The notes: generated by a model from the sequence alone, not told the origin. A DNA stretch of 64,000 nt from Listeria grandensis FSL F6-0971 (GCF_000525835.1 NZ_AODD01000011.1:1-64000); one strand, 5' to 3'; shown: positions 27,120 through 37,779, numbered from the stretch's first letter. Program-made: numbers and translations.

Positions 27120-27764
27120 TCACAAATAATACTCATCAAAATAAGTACTAATAATTTGGTCAATCTCTGTATTTTCTCCAACATGCACTGAAAAATAATC
27201 CAAAAAATATTGATATACATTTTCATTTTTATACTTGCTCAGTAAACATAAAAATTCTTCTGCCAACTCGATATCTTGACTTAACTTTTCCTCACTGAAA
27301 TAGAGTATTAAAGTAGTTATATCCGATTCGACAATCTTTTCAGACACGGCTTCTAATACAAAACATTTTTCATCAGTTGAGTAAGTCTCATTACAAATAA
27401 ATTTAACAAGCTCATCTTTTGAACAATCTGATTGATAAATTCTAACAGCTGTTTTTTTTAATCTAACTACGGCATCGGGTATGTCATTATAGTAGTCTTC
27501 ATAGAAATTAACGTAATTAATGTCATTATGTGTAAACTCATTTATATTATTATACGCAACTATCTCATAGTTACTAAAGTCATTGTGAATGACAGTAAAA
27601 TCTGTAGCCTCATACACCGATAGGTTGCCCATGTCATCAATAATTCTATACGATTCAAACACACTTTCACTATCTATAAGTTGATATTCTCCCGAAAAAA
27701 TTGGATAGCATTTATCTAGAGTTATATATTTATTTTTTTTATTACTAATACATTGGACTATCAT
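27120..27764 (-). CDS. putative immunity protein of the full-length Rhs toxin
   Basis: A 214-residue acidic soluble protein. Its ATG (27764) overlaps by four bases the stop of the Rhs tip frame that ends at 27761, a classic toxin-immunity coupling. The N-terminal half looks like a small beta domain (YPIFSGEYQLIDSESVFESY) and the C-terminal half is helical. Family not recognised. It should neutralise the Rhs tip in the producing cell. Confidence 0.72.
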   Translation of the reverse strand: MIVQCISNKKNKYITLDKCYPIFSGEYQLIDSESVFESYRIIDDMGNLSVYEATDFTVIHNDFSNYEIVAYNNINEFTHNDINYVNFYEDYYNDIPDAVVRLKKTAVRIYQSDCSKDELVKFICNETYSTDEKCFVLEAVSEKIVESDITTLILYFSEEKLSQDIELAEEFLCLLSKYKNENVYQYFLDYFSVHVGENTEIDQIISTYFDEYYL

Positions 27765-28874
27765 TTTCTCACTCCTATCGGAATAAAGTTACTATCTAGC
27801 TCCACAATCCAAAAATCGTCGCCTACACCAGACCGTAAGTCTTTAGGTTTTGAAACTTTTATTTTTGCATCATAGGAACTCACCTCACCAGTTTTCAAAT
27901 TTTTTATAATAATGTACTTTTCCTGTTCCAAAATTACTTGTATAAGAAAATTCGGATTCCATTTTAGCCCAATCAGACATTGAACTCCCATCCTTAGTAA
28001 GTTCGTTTATAAGCTTAGGATCTTTTAATTTATCACCTGAAATAATAGATTTAGAGTTTTCAACAATATCACCTTTTAATAACGATTCCTTATACTTTTG
28101 ATAAGCAAAAATATCACTAGCTTGATTACTATTTTTAACAGGTTCTTTATTAACCGAATTTCCTATGCTCCCTTTATATACACCACTACCCCAAACACCT
28201 AGGTAACCTAAATTCAGCATACCGACAGCCCCAGCATATGCAAATTGCTTCTTCTCCCATTCTGTTAGCACTTTTCCTGTGAATGGATTGACACCTGTTT
28301 TGACCGCTAACATTTGTTTCATGTAGATGTCCATTAAGTCATTACTCACACCACCTGAACTTGTTGCCACGGTGCCATTTTTCACGGCCGCTGTATAGGC
28401 TTTCGTTGCTGCTGCATTTTGTTGTGGTGTATTGCCTGGTTTGGATAGCCAGTAGGTACCGTCATCTAGCGGGCTCTTCTGATAATCAGAGAAGTTATAT
28501 GAGCTGATTGGCTGCGTATTCTTACACACTGCTTGATACGCTTTATTCTTTCTAGCTTCTTCTGCTTTTTGTTTTGCTTTTTTCTTGGCTGCTAGTTGTT
28601 TTTTCACCGTTGCTTTGATTGCTTTTCCTGTTGCTTTGACATAACTGAAAGCTTTTCGTATTTGTTTGATACCTGCTTTCTTAATGGTTTTTACAATATG
28701 TTTCACTTTTTTGGCTACTTTTTGTACTTTTTTCAGGATTACTTTTGCCTTTTTATAAGCCTTTTTCGCCACTTTTTTTGATTTGTTTGATGGATTTCTT
28801 CGCGGCTTTTTTAAACTTGCTTACCGCGCGTTTGACTTTAGTAATGGCTTTTTTTGCAGCACGTTTGATTTTTT
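27761..28874 (-). pseudogene. C-terminal linker and toxin tip of the full Rhs protein, out of frame by poly-A runs
   Basis: This continues the Rhs gene past its present stop. Frame is lost at three runs, T8 at 28883-28890, T8 at 28869-28876 and T7 at 28773-28779, each one base too long; three extra bases bring the frame back for 28772-27885. A fourth run, T6 at 27900-27905, is also one base long and cuts the tip after HYYKKFENW. Without it the tip continues LKTGEVSSYDAKIKV to GVRK at 27761, where the immunity gene overlaps. Content: more lysine-rich helix (IKQIRKAFSYVKATGKAIKA), a PT-TG-like pretoxin part (GVNPFTGKVLTEWEKKQFAY) and an unassigned tip. With the four bases removed, the whole protein has 3171 residues. 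Confidence 0.75.
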
Positions 28875-31800
28875 TTATAGACTTTTTTTTACTGCTTTTT
28901 TGATTTTCTTGATGGCTCGCTTGACCTTTTTCACCGTTTTCTTGATGGCTTTCTTGACTTTTTTCACGGCTTTTTTAATGCCATTGCCAAATTTCTTTGC
29001 CGCTTTTTTGGCTTTGTTTTTGACTTTCTTCGCTTTTTTCTTGAGCCAATTCATGAAGTGACCGCTCGGATCGCCATAGGAATTCGGATTATTGCCGCCA
29101 TAAATGTAACGGTTTTGCGTCCGCGGATCGTCTAGGGCGCCGCGATAGCTATCGGCTTGTAGGAAGCGACCGGTGTTGGTGTCGTAATTCCGTGCGCGTA
29201 GATTTTGTGTGTCGCTTGTGTCGTGCATTTGGGCGCGGTAGCCGATTTGATTTGCCATTGGTGCGGTTGCAATCGCGGTACCGTAATCGGTGTAGTCGTA
29301 ATCCGTGCTTTCTTCGCCGTCGGATGTCGTTGCGATGTCTGTCAAGCCGTTTTCGTGATAGCTTTCGTCTTCGGTTCCGAGGATTTGGTCGTCTTCGCCA
29401 AAGCGGTAATCGGTGCTGGTTTCCGTCGTTTCATCGTTGTCTTCGGTGGTTTCGTCTAGTTGTGCGACTTGGGTGTATTCTTGGGTTAAGTCGTTGATGT
29501 AGCGAATCGTGGTGATGGCTTGATACCCGACGGATTTGGTTGTTTCTGTCGTGCGTTCAGTGCTTGTCGAGTTGCCGCCATCGCTTTCTTTCAGCTCGGT
29601 TTTGCCCTGAATGCCATCTTTTACTTTCGTTGTTGTCGCTTCCTCGGATGTCGTTGTTTTCGTGCTGTTGTCTTTCGTCACAACGTCGGTGCCTTCTTCG
29701 GCGATTGGAGAACAGCCTTCAAAATCGCCAGACGCGCGTTTTTCGAGTTGTTTGGCTAGGCTCTCGGTTTTAGTCGTGGATTCTGTTTGCTTCGTTGTCG
29801 TGCCTTCTGTGGCTGTTTTGCTTGGTGTCACTTTGAGTTTGTCTTTGGCTTGTTTGTCGTAGTCTGTGATCCATTCGCTGAGTGTGCCTGTGACTTCTTT
29901 GGTTTTGTCGGTGATGGTTTCTTTGCCAATCCGGTTGCCGAATGCGTCGTAGCTGTAGGTCGTTACGTGGCCTTCGTTGTCGGCGGATTGGATCAGTTGG
30001 TTTTCACCGTTGTATGTGTATGTTTCTACTTTACCACTTCTTAGTGCTTTTTTGGTAATGTTTCCGTTTTTGTCGTGGGTGTAGGTCGTGTCCGCGTCTC
30101 CATCGGCTTGAATCATCGCGAGGACATTATCGTCATCGTAGTGGTAGGCTTCGATGGTTTTTTTGCCGTTTTTGACGCGTTTTAGTTTGGTTCGGTTTCC
30201 GTTGGCGTCGTATATATACGTGATGACTTCGGTGTTTTTGCCTGCTTGGATGGTCGTGTCTTTGATTTGGTCGTCGGCGTCGTAGGTGTGGGTTTTGACT
30301 TGTTGGCTGCCGTTTTGATTGATCGTTTCTTTGGTGATATTGCCGTTTTCATCGTAGACGTAATCGAATGTTGCGATCGCTTTGCCGGCTTTATTGATGG
30401 TTTGGACGTGTTCGGTTTCGCCAATTGCGGAGTACCGGTACGTTGTTTTGGTGCCGTTGCTGTAGTGAATCGCGAGTGGTAAACCGTTGGCGTCGTAGTC
30501 GTAGGTGGTTTTCTTGCCGTCTGCTTCGATGACATCGGTTAACTGGTTTGTGTCGTCATAGCGGTAGGTCACGCGTTTGCCGTCTGGATACACCAATGCT
30601 GTTTTCCGTCCGATGGTATCGTATTCGTATTGCAACGTTTCGCCATTCGCATCTTTGACCGCTGTTACATCACCGTATTTGTTGTACCTGAAAGTCGCTG
30701 TGCCGTCTTTGGATGTCGCGGTTTTGATTTCGTCGTTTTCGTCATACGTATATTTGTAGCCGCCTCCGTCGAATTGTTGCTCGACCAGATTGTTCAATTC
30801 ATCGTATTTGTACGTCGTCTTGCTGCCGTCTGGTTTGGTTTCGGATTGGAGCGAACCGTCGAGGCTATAAGCGTATTTCTCCGTTTTGCCTTCTGGTGTC
30901 ACTTCTTTGACCATATCGCTGCGGTCGTTGTAGCTGTATTTCGTCACGAAACCTTTGGCATCTTTGATTTCCGTCAGATTATCCACTTTGTCATACGTAT
31001 ACGTCGAGGTCTGACCCAAACGATTTTTCGCCGTCGTCATCCGATCCAGCGCATCATATTTAAACTGTTCCTTCTGCCCTTTCGCATCGGTGGTTTCCGT
31101 CACGTTCTCATTACCATCATACTTCATTTTCGACTCGTTGCCGCGTGCATCTTTCACGGAATCCAGCAAACCGCGCGCGTCATAATGATACGTCGTCACC
31201 GCATTCGTCGGGTCCTTCATGCTTACCACTTGGTCGTTTTTGTTATAGCGATACTCGGTGCTCGCCTTCAAAGGATCCGTTTCCTTCGTCACATTTCCCT
31301 TTTTATCATACGCATACTGATACGCCTGATTTCCTGGGTCAATCATCGACGTCACGTTGCCAACCTTGTCGTACTGCACTTTCGACTCGTTGCCGCGGAC
31401 ATCCCGCATCGCCGTCACGCGGTCTAATTTATCATACGAATAGCCGACCGCGAGTTTATTCGGGTACGTAATCGCCTTCAAACGCTGCGTTTTATCATAC
31501 GAATAACGTGTCATTCTGCCTTTTGCATCTTTTTCAGACGTCTGCTGGCCAAATTTATCGTACGTATAGCTCACGATCGCCTTCTTCGATTGATTGTCGC
31601 TTTCCTCGGTCAAATCGCCGAACTGGTTGTACGCATAACTCTGCTTATAGCCAATTTCATCCGTTTCCGAAAGCAGTAAATCGTCTTTATCGTACGCATA
31701 TCTCGTCGCCTTGCCATTCGCATCGATTTCTTTCAACACATTCCCACGCAAATCATATTCAAATTTGGACGTAATTCCCGCAGGTTCTTTTGCCGTCAAA

Positions 31801-34800
31801 ATTTGATCCGCATCGTCGTACGTGTAAACTGTTGTGTTCCCGCGTTTATCCGTTTCCGCCGTCAAACGACCAGCCGCATCATAGCGATTCAGCAATTTAA
31901 AGCCAGCCGCGTCGATCTCCGTCGTCAAACGTCCCAGCGGATCATAGCCAAACTGCGTCTTGTTTCCTTCCGCATCCGTCTGGCTCGTCACAAGCCCCGT
32001 CGCATCAAATTTCTGCTGGGTCACGCCGCCGTTTTCATCGACAACTTTTATCACATTCCCGTTCGCGTCGTACGTCACGCTCGATACAGCGCCCGCCGCG
32101 TCCGTCGTTTTCACCAAGTCGTCGTTGCCATTATAGCCATAGCGCGTCGTCTCGCCGAGCGGATTCGTCTCCGTCAGCATATTGCCTTCCGCGTCATACG
32201 TGTACGCATACTTCCCACCATTCGGCAGAATTTCCGACGTCACATCGCCACGTTTATTGTACGCCATGCTCTGCGTCGTGCCTTCCGGATGTTGCTGCGC
32301 GACCAATCGATCCGCCGCATCATACGCATAACCCGTCTTATTCCCACGCACATCCGTCTCACTAACGACATTCCCAAACGCATCATAGTCATACGTCTCG
32401 CTCCGGCCTTTACGATCCGCCACGCGCGTCACATCGCCAATTTTATTGTACGCATAACTTTCCTTTTGTCCCGTATTGTCTTTTTGTTCCAACAAACGAT
32501 CCATTTTATCATACGCAAAAGTAGAAACCGTACCATCGGCGTTTTTCTGTTTAACCACATTATCCGCCAAATCATATTCGTATGTTGTTTTCCTGCCAAT
32601 CGGGTCCACGCTCTCCGTCACATTTCCACGCACATCATACGCGTACGTCGTCTTGTTCCCAAGCGCATCCACAATCGCCGTCACGTCGCCCGTTTTCGAA
32701 TACTCGTACGCCGTCTCGTTCCCATAAGGATCAATTTCCGCCGTCAGATCGCCATTCTTATTATAGCGATACTGCGTAATATCCCCCGTCGGTGAAACCT
32801 CCGTCGCCACCAAGCCGAGCGCGTTATACGTATATTTCGTCACGTTACCTTCCGCATCCGTCTCCCGAATCACATTCGCTTCCCCGTCATAAGCCAGCGT
32901 CACCGCATGCCCATTTCCATCCGTAATCCGCGTCACATTACCATCTGCATCATACACATAGCGAGTTTTCGCGCCAACTTCATCGGTCTCCGTCTGCACC
33001 TGGTCCACCTTATCAAACGCATACTGCTTCACGCCACCAGCCGCATCACGCTCCGCGACCACACTGCCGTTCGCATCATAATCATACGTCGACACACGCC
33101 CAGCCTCTTTCAGCTTCGTCGTATTGCCATTCGCATCAAATTCGTACTCCTGCACATGGCCTTCCTGATCGACAAAACGCGTAATATTCCCCATTTTGTC
33201 ATACGTAAAGGCTTCCGTCGTGCCATCCGGATACGTAATCCGCGTCACATTCCCATCCGCATCATACGCGTACGCCGTCACATTCCCTTTCGGATCCGTT
33301 TCCGTCGTCATATAGCCCGATTTCGCGTCATACACATACGTCGTTTTCTGCCCATCCGCCGTCTCTTCCGACAACTTCTGGCCTAGCGCATCGTACGTGT
33401 AACGAATCACCGTACCATCCGCAGCCGTCGCTTTCACAACCCGGTTCAGCGTATCATACGCAAATTTTTCCTTGTTTCCAAGCGGATCCGTCTCACTAAT
33501 TTTATTCCCGTTCCCGTCATACGCGTAGCTCGTCACGCCACCCATCGGATTCGTCTCTTCCGTCAAGCGTCCCAAAGCATCATACACATACACCGTCTTA
33601 TTCCCATTCGCGTCCGTTTCACTAACCTTGTTCCCGTTCGCGTCATAGCCATACGCCGTCACGTCCCCGCGCGCATTCACTTCCCGCGTCAATTCCCCAC
33701 GCGCATTTCGCGTATACGTCTCCTTACCGCCATTCGCATCCGTCACCGCGCTGAGCATCGACAACGCATCATTCGCATAAACCGTCACATTCCCACGACC
33801 ATCCGTTTCACGCACAGGATTTCCATCCGCATCATACATCGTTTTCGTCGTCACACCATTCCCGTCCGTCTCCGAAATCAGCTGTCCATCCGCATTATAC
33901 GCGTATTTCTCCACAGCCCCATTCGGCAAAATAGACCGAACCACATTGCCCGCCGCATCATAGTCATACGTCGTCACCCCGCCAAGACTATCCGTTTCGC
34001 GAACCAACTGATTTTTCCCATCAAAAGTCGCCGTTTCCGTCGATCCATCCGGATAAACCGTTTTCGTCACGTTCCCGTTCGCATCATTCACAAACGTCGT
34101 CTTATTTCCCAGCTGATCCACAGACGCAACCAACTGATTTTTCCCATCATACACGTTCTCCGTCACCGATCCATCCGCGTATTCGATTTTCGTCGTCTGC
34201 AAGCGCTCATTAAAATAAATCACCTGCTTATTCCCGTTAAAATCCGTCGTCGTCGTTTTGCCGTCCTCGTATGCAAGCGTCGCGACATTCCCCTCGCCAT
34301 CCGTCTGCTTCGTCACACGACCATCCGCATCAAACACGTTCTCAATCAACAGTTTCCCGTCATGATCCTTATACGACGTCATGTGATGCGCATCATCATA
34401 CTGATACGTCACCACTTTCCCCGTCTGATCCACAAGTTTCGTCAAATTCCCGTCCGCGTCATACGAATACGCCAACTTGCCACCATCCGGTAACGTAATC
34501 TCCTTCAAATACCCTTGCGAATCCCACGCATACGTCAGCACTTTCCCAGAGCCCGTCACCATCTTCGTCAACTCACCATCCGCATTATACGAATACACCG
34601 TCACATGACCCGCACGATCCGTCGTTTTCAAAAGCAGCCCATTCGCCGCAAAAAGCGACACACTACCGTCTTCCGAGTTCACGACCTCAAACTCCCGCGC
34701 ACCATCCTTACTCAACTTTTTCGTCAAAGCAAGCGGCTCATCCTCCGCAATCACAAAAGTCCCGTTCGTCTGTTTGTCAAAAAACACACTTCCGCCATCC

Positions 34801-37280
34801 GCGCGCGTCAACATCACCGTTCCGTCCGAAAGGAAACCAAGCTGATCCGCCAAATTAAACGTCCAGTTCCGCCCCATCGGACTATCCTTGCCTTGCCCCA
34901 TCGAGTTATACGTCCGCGTTATCGTGCGTTCGCCGTCGAAATCAAACCACTTCGCGTCCTCCATATCATAAAGCAAGTTCCCACTATCAAAATTAATCGG
35001 CTCATATCCGAACGTACAGTGTTTCCCACGCCCTAAAGCCAGAGCATCCAGTCGCATCTTATCCGCCGAAGAATAATTCCCCGTCTGATACGCCTTCCCC
35101 GCATTCTGCTGCGGATTCCGAATAAACACCAAGTTCCCCTGAACCAAGAGCTCATCCTTCATATTATTATCCAACATAAACTGCGACCGCTTGTTCGAAA
35201 TCCCGTAAAATTTCAACAAACGCGGCAACGAATCCATCCCCGTCACCCGATAAATCTGAAACGTATCATACTTCTTACTCGCCGACTCGTTCCCGTCCTT
35301 AATCTCCGCCTCCACTTGGTACAAATGATTCTCCGCGAGAGCACCCTTCAAAAGCAGCGTATTCGTCTGCCAATTACTCATCAACTCGCGATACTCCTGC
35401 GTCAAACTGTTCAATTTCGGATAATCCGGGAACAAATAATCCCGCCCAATCGACGGATCCGTCCCGCTAAACGTCACCTTATTTTTATCCGACGTATCGA
35501 CAATTTTATAATGAATCTTCGCATCCGGACGACCAACCCCGTCCATCCCAAGCGCTGTAAAATCAAGCATGCCATCATTATTCGCACTCACAAAAGGACG
35601 CAAATACAGCGTCGTATCCTTCAGTGGCATATCCGCATCAATCGGCGGACGCTCGCGATGCTTAAACACCACATACGGCGACTCACTCGTCACACCAGAT
35701 TTCGGCGCAGCAAACACATCGGCCTGCGAATACGGCAATTCAAACCCATTCACCTTCGCCGTTTTCACGATCACGCCATTATTTTTCCCGCCATTGACCC
35801 AATCCTTCGCAACCGTCGTAATATCAAACGAAACCCGACGATTCGCATCATCAATCCCGCCAATATACGTCTCGTTGCCATCTAGATTCGCCGGTGGGCC
35901 ATACGGAAAACCAAGGCTCTGGAATTTGCCATACGTCAGGTCGTCAATCGCCCCAACGTCCTTCGTAATCCCGTGCACCTCGAATTGACGCTTCACAATT
36001 TTGCCGCTGCCATCCTTCGCACGATCCCCCCAAAAACCTTCCGTTCCACTTCTAAAAAGAGAAAGCTCCGCCGACTCAATTTCGCGGTTCGTCCCAATTT
36101 TTTTAATCTCACTATCCGGAACCTTCACAACACCATACGTGATAAAATGGGCGGCACCAAGCGTTCCCGAGTTATTCCCATCGTCATATCCAATATACAT
36201 GTACGGCTGAAAAGAATACGCGACATCATCCCGATACTGGCGCAAACTCGTTGCCTCAATCCCGTTCGTAATCTTCGTACTCACAAACGAAACCGCAACT
36301 TTAGCAAGGCTTCCCGTCACATTCGCCGTACTAAACGCCGCAACCTCTAGCTTATAGCCGTCCTCCGTCTTCACCGATTTCGCCGACAACGTATCGATCA
36401 CAGACCCATTCTCATCTTCCAAAACAGGACTCGCAATCGCGCCAATCAACGTTTTGCCACGATAAATCAACGTCGCCGCACGCTTCGCATCATCCTTTAG
36501 CGTCACGCCATCCGGAACCGTCAAATCAAACGCCACCGATTGCGCCGTCTCATCTCCCGTCTTCACATACTGCCCGAGCCCCATCCCAAAACTATCCGCC
36601 TGCATCGTAAAAGCATCCGTTTTAGCATCCTCACTCGCATAAAATATCCGGTTATCCCGCGTCGCGACCTGCGTCAAATCCGCGTCCCCACTCGGTCGAA
36701 CCGCCACATCCGCGCCATCCAAACCAAGCGTCGGCATCACATCTTCCGTCACGGTCTTCGGTGTCACAATCGGGCGTGCCGTCTCACTCGCCGTCCAAGC
36801 CTTCACGCCATCCTTCACCAGCGTCGTATCAAAATCCTCCCATTTCCCCGTCGCGCTATCCTTAAAATGCACCGGCTCCGTAAAATAATACGTCTTGCCC
36901 TCACCAGTATCCTTGTTCACAAACGTCTTCGTATTCTCCGTCCGATCCGCAACCACCTCATCCATCCCAGCAGCATTCGCGTCCTCCGTCAAACCCTCCG
37001 TCACACTCGGCGCCTCCGCCTCAAACAACCGCAACGCATCCGCATTAACAGTATCCGAATTTTCCGCTACCGTCACACTTTCCGTCTTCGCCCCATCCTT
37101 CAACTGCTTCTGCGCATCCTTATCCAAATCCGCCACCGTCACCTTATCCTGCGACGCCAACCGTTTCCCATAATAATTCCCAAACTCGCTCTCCACACTC
37201 ATCGCGCCCTGCACAAACTGCCACGGCATCATCGAAAATAGCAAAAGCGTCACCAATAAAATCTTCAATCCCTTTTTCAT
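28875..37280 (-). CDS. giant secreted Rhs/WapA-type YD-repeat polymorphic toxin shell
   Basis: 2801 codons in one frame. A Sec signal peptide (LKILLVTLLLFSMMPWQFVQ) is followed by a propart, a DNRLRE/carbohydrate-binding-like region (about residues 350-540), a LysM-like stretch near 675-725, a DUF6531-like start of the shell (about 750-870), then several dozen YD repeats of the type YDADGNVT-I-DGNG up to about residue 2450. After a Thr/Glu-rich stretch comes the RHS core motif (LRARNYDTNTGRFLQADSYR) with YGDPSGH, the usual self-cleavage position. The last 60 residues are lysine-rich (NWLKKKAKKVKNKAKKAAKK). In relatives such as B. subtilis WapA the shell encloses a nuclease tip delivered to neighbouring cells on contact. 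Base composition is GC-rich in the shell and drops sharply in the tip. The present stop follows a poly-A frameshift. Confidence 0.92.
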   Translation of the reverse strand: MKKGLKILLVTLLLFSMMPWQFVQGAMSVESEFGNYYGKRLASQDKVTVADLDKDAQKQLKDGAKTESVTVAENSDTVNADALRLFEAEAPSVTEGLTEDANAAGMDEVVADRTENTKTFVNKDTGEGKTYYFTEPVHFKDSATGKWEDFDTTLVKDGVKAWTASETARPIVTPKTVTEDVMPTLGLDGADVAVRPSGDADLTQVATRDNRIFYASEDAKTDAFTMQADSFGMGLGQYVKTGDETAQSVAFDLTVPDGVTLKDDAKRAATLIYRGKTLIGAIASPVLEDENGSVIDTLSAKSVKTEDGYKLEVAAFSTANVTGSLAKVAVSFVSTKITNGIEATSLRQYRDDVAYSFQPYMYIGYDDGNNSGTLGAAHFITYGVVKVPDSEIKKIGTNREIESAELSLFRSGTEGFWGDRAKDGSGKIVKRQFEVHGITKDVGAIDDLTYGKFQSLGFPYGPPANLDGNETYIGGIDDANRRVSFDITTVAKDWVNGGKNNGVIVKTAKVNGFELPYSQADVFAAPKSGVTSESPYVVFKHRERPPIDADMPLKDTTLYLRPFVSANNDGMLDFTALGMDGVGRPDAKIHYKIVDTSDKNKVTFSGTDPSIGRDYLFPDYPKLNSLTQEYRELMSNWQTNTLLLKGALAENHLYQVEAEIKDGNESASKKYDTFQIYRVTGMDSLPRLLKFYGISNKRSQFMLDNNMKDELLVQGNLVFIRNPQQNAGKAYQTGNYSSADKMRLDALALGRGKHCTFGYEPINFDSGNLLYDMEDAKWFDFDGERTITRTYNSMGQGKDSPMGRNWTFNLADQLGFLSDGTVMLTRADGGSVFFDKQTNGTFVIAEDEPLALTKKLSKDGAREFEVVNSEDGSVSLFAANGLLLKTTDRAGHVTVYSYNADGELTKMVTGSGKVLTYAWDSQGYLKEITLPDGGKLAYSYDADGNLTKLVDQTGKVVTYQYDDAHHMTSYKDHDGKLLIENVFDADGRVTKQTDGEGNVATLAYEDGKTTTTDFNGNKQVIYFNERLQTTKIEYADGSVTENVYDGKNQLVASVDQLGNKTTFVNDANGNVTKTVYPDGSTETATFDGKNQLVRETDSLGGVTTYDYDAAGNVVRSILPNGAVEKYAYNADGQLISETDGNGVTTKTMYDADGNPVRETDGRGNVTVYANDALSMLSAVTDANGGKETYTRNARGELTREVNARGDVTAYGYDANGNKVSETDANGNKTVYVYDALGRLTEETNPMGGVTSYAYDGNGNKISETDPLGNKEKFAYDTLNRVVKATAADGTVIRYTYDALGQKLSEETADGQKTTYVYDAKSGYMTTETDPKGNVTAYAYDADGNVTRITYPDGTTEAFTYDKMGNITRFVDQEGHVQEYEFDANGNTTKLKEAGRVSTYDYDANGSVVAERDAAGGVKQYAFDKVDQVQTETDEVGAKTRYVYDADGNVTRITDGNGHAVTLAYDGEANVIRETDAEGNVTKYTYNALGLVATEVSPTGDITQYRYNKNGDLTAEIDPYGNETAYEYSKTGDVTAIVDALGNKTTYAYDVRGNVTESVDPIGRKTTYEYDLADNVVKQKNADGTVSTFAYDKMDRLLEQKDNTGQKESYAYNKIGDVTRVADRKGRSETYDYDAFGNVVSETDVRGNKTGYAYDAADRLVAQQHPEGTTQSMAYNKRGDVTSEILPNGGKYAYTYDAEGNMLTETNPLGETTRYGYNGNDDLVKTTDAAGAVSSVTYDANGNVIKVVDENGGVTQQKFDATGLVTSQTDAEGNKTQFGYDPLGRLTTEIDAAGFKLLNRYDAAGRLTAETDKRGNTTVYTYDDADQILTAKEPAGITSKFEYDLRGNVLKEIDANGKATRYAYDKDDLLLSETDEIGYKQSYAYNQFGDLTEESDNQSKKAIVSYTYDKFGQQTSEKDAKGRMTRYSYDKTQRLKAITYPNKLAVGYSYDKLDRVTAMRDVRGNESKVQYDKVGNVTSMIDPGNQAYQYAYDKKGNVTKETDPLKASTEYRYNKNDQVVSMKDPTNAVTTYHYDARGLLDSVKDARGNESKMKYDGNENVTETTDAKGQKEQFKYDALDRMTTAKNRLGQTSTYTYDKVDNLTEIKDAKGFVTKYSYNDRSDMVKEVTPEGKTEKYAYSLDGSLQSETKPDGSKTTYKYDELNNLVEQQFDGGGYKYTYDENDEIKTATSKDGTATFRYNKYGDVTAVKDANGETLQYEYDTIGRKTALVYPDGKRVTYRYDDTNQLTDVIEADGKKTTYDYDANGLPLAIHYSNGTKTTYRYSAIGETEHVQTINKAGKAIATFDYVYDENGNITKETINQNGSQQVKTHTYDADDQIKDTTIQAGKNTEVITYIYDANGNRTKLKRVKNGKKTIEAYHYDDDNVLAMIQADGDADTTYTHDKNGNITKKALRSGKVETYTYNGENQLIQSADNEGHVTTYSYDAFGNRIGKETITDKTKEVTGTLSEWITDYDKQAKDKLKVTPSKTATEGTTTKQTESTTKTESLAKQLEKRASGDFEGCSPIAEEGTDVVTKDNSTKTTTSEEATTTKVKDGIQGKTELKESDGGNSTSTERTTETTKSVGYQAITTIRYINDLTQEYTQVAQLDETTEDNDETTETSTDYRFGEDDQILGTEDESYHENGLTDIATTSDGEESTDYDYTDYGTAIATAPMANQIGYRAQMHDTSDTQNLRARNYDTNTGRFLQADSYRGALDDPRTQNRYIYGGNNPNSYGDPSGHFMNWLKKKAKKVKNKAKKAAKKFGNGIKKAVKKVKKAIKKTVKKVKRAIKKIKKAVKKSL

Positions 37281-37299
37281 ATGTAATCCCCGTCTCCCT

Positions 37300-37746
37300 T
37301 TATAATGTCATTTCCTTCTTCACGTTCTTCTCTATCTCCAAAATCCCCGTCAAGACCCGCTGCGCCTTCTTATAGTCCCGCGCCTCAATCGCATCATTCA
37401 TGACTTTCAGCTCCGTTCCAACATCCCCATAAGCCGAATAAATTTTCCGATCCGCCTCCGACAATCCGTCCCAAACATCCGGCTTCTTGGCTTTCACATA
37501 AACCGCCCGAAAACCCGTCTCCATCTCCCGCAACTCCGCCAAATAAGCCGATTGACAAATGTCCCAGTTCAACTTCAAATCCGACCATTTCGCATAATCC
37601 TCCTTAAAATCCTGCGCCACTTTCACCGGTTGCGTCTTATCCGCCTCTTTCGAACACTGTTGAAGCGCTATCAGTAAAATAACAATAAGCACAACGAACA
37701 GGGCGATTAAGACCCATAACCTCTTATTTTTTAACAATTCCTGCAT
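37300..37746 (-). CDS. membrane-anchored accessory protein upstream of the Rhs gene
   Basis: A 148-residue protein with one N-terminal membrane helix (WVLIALFVVLIVILLIALQQ) and a soluble helical extracytoplasmic part. A cysteine directly after the helix (QQCSKE) is not in a convincing lipobox. It ends 19 bases before the Rhs start, so the two are cotranscribed; it may help export, anchoring or assembly of the toxin. GGAGGG lies eight bases before the ATG. Family not recognised. Confidence 0.7.
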   Translation of the reverse strand: MQELLKNKRLWVLIALFVVLIVILLIALQQCSKEADKTQPVKVAQDFKEDYAKWSDLKLNWDICQSAYLAELREMETGFRAVYVKAKKPDVWDGLSEADRKIYSAYGDVGTELKVMNDAIEARDYKKAQRVLTGILEIEKNVKKEMTL

Positions 37747-37779
37747 CGATAAACCCTCCTATTTTCCACAATCTTGGCC

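Noticed and set aside
30630-36350. Many long plus-strand frames of 60-330 codons opposite the Rhs gene
   Set aside because: They are shadows of the YD-repeat codon pattern on the other strand, rich in Arg/Ile/His, without starts or known motifs.
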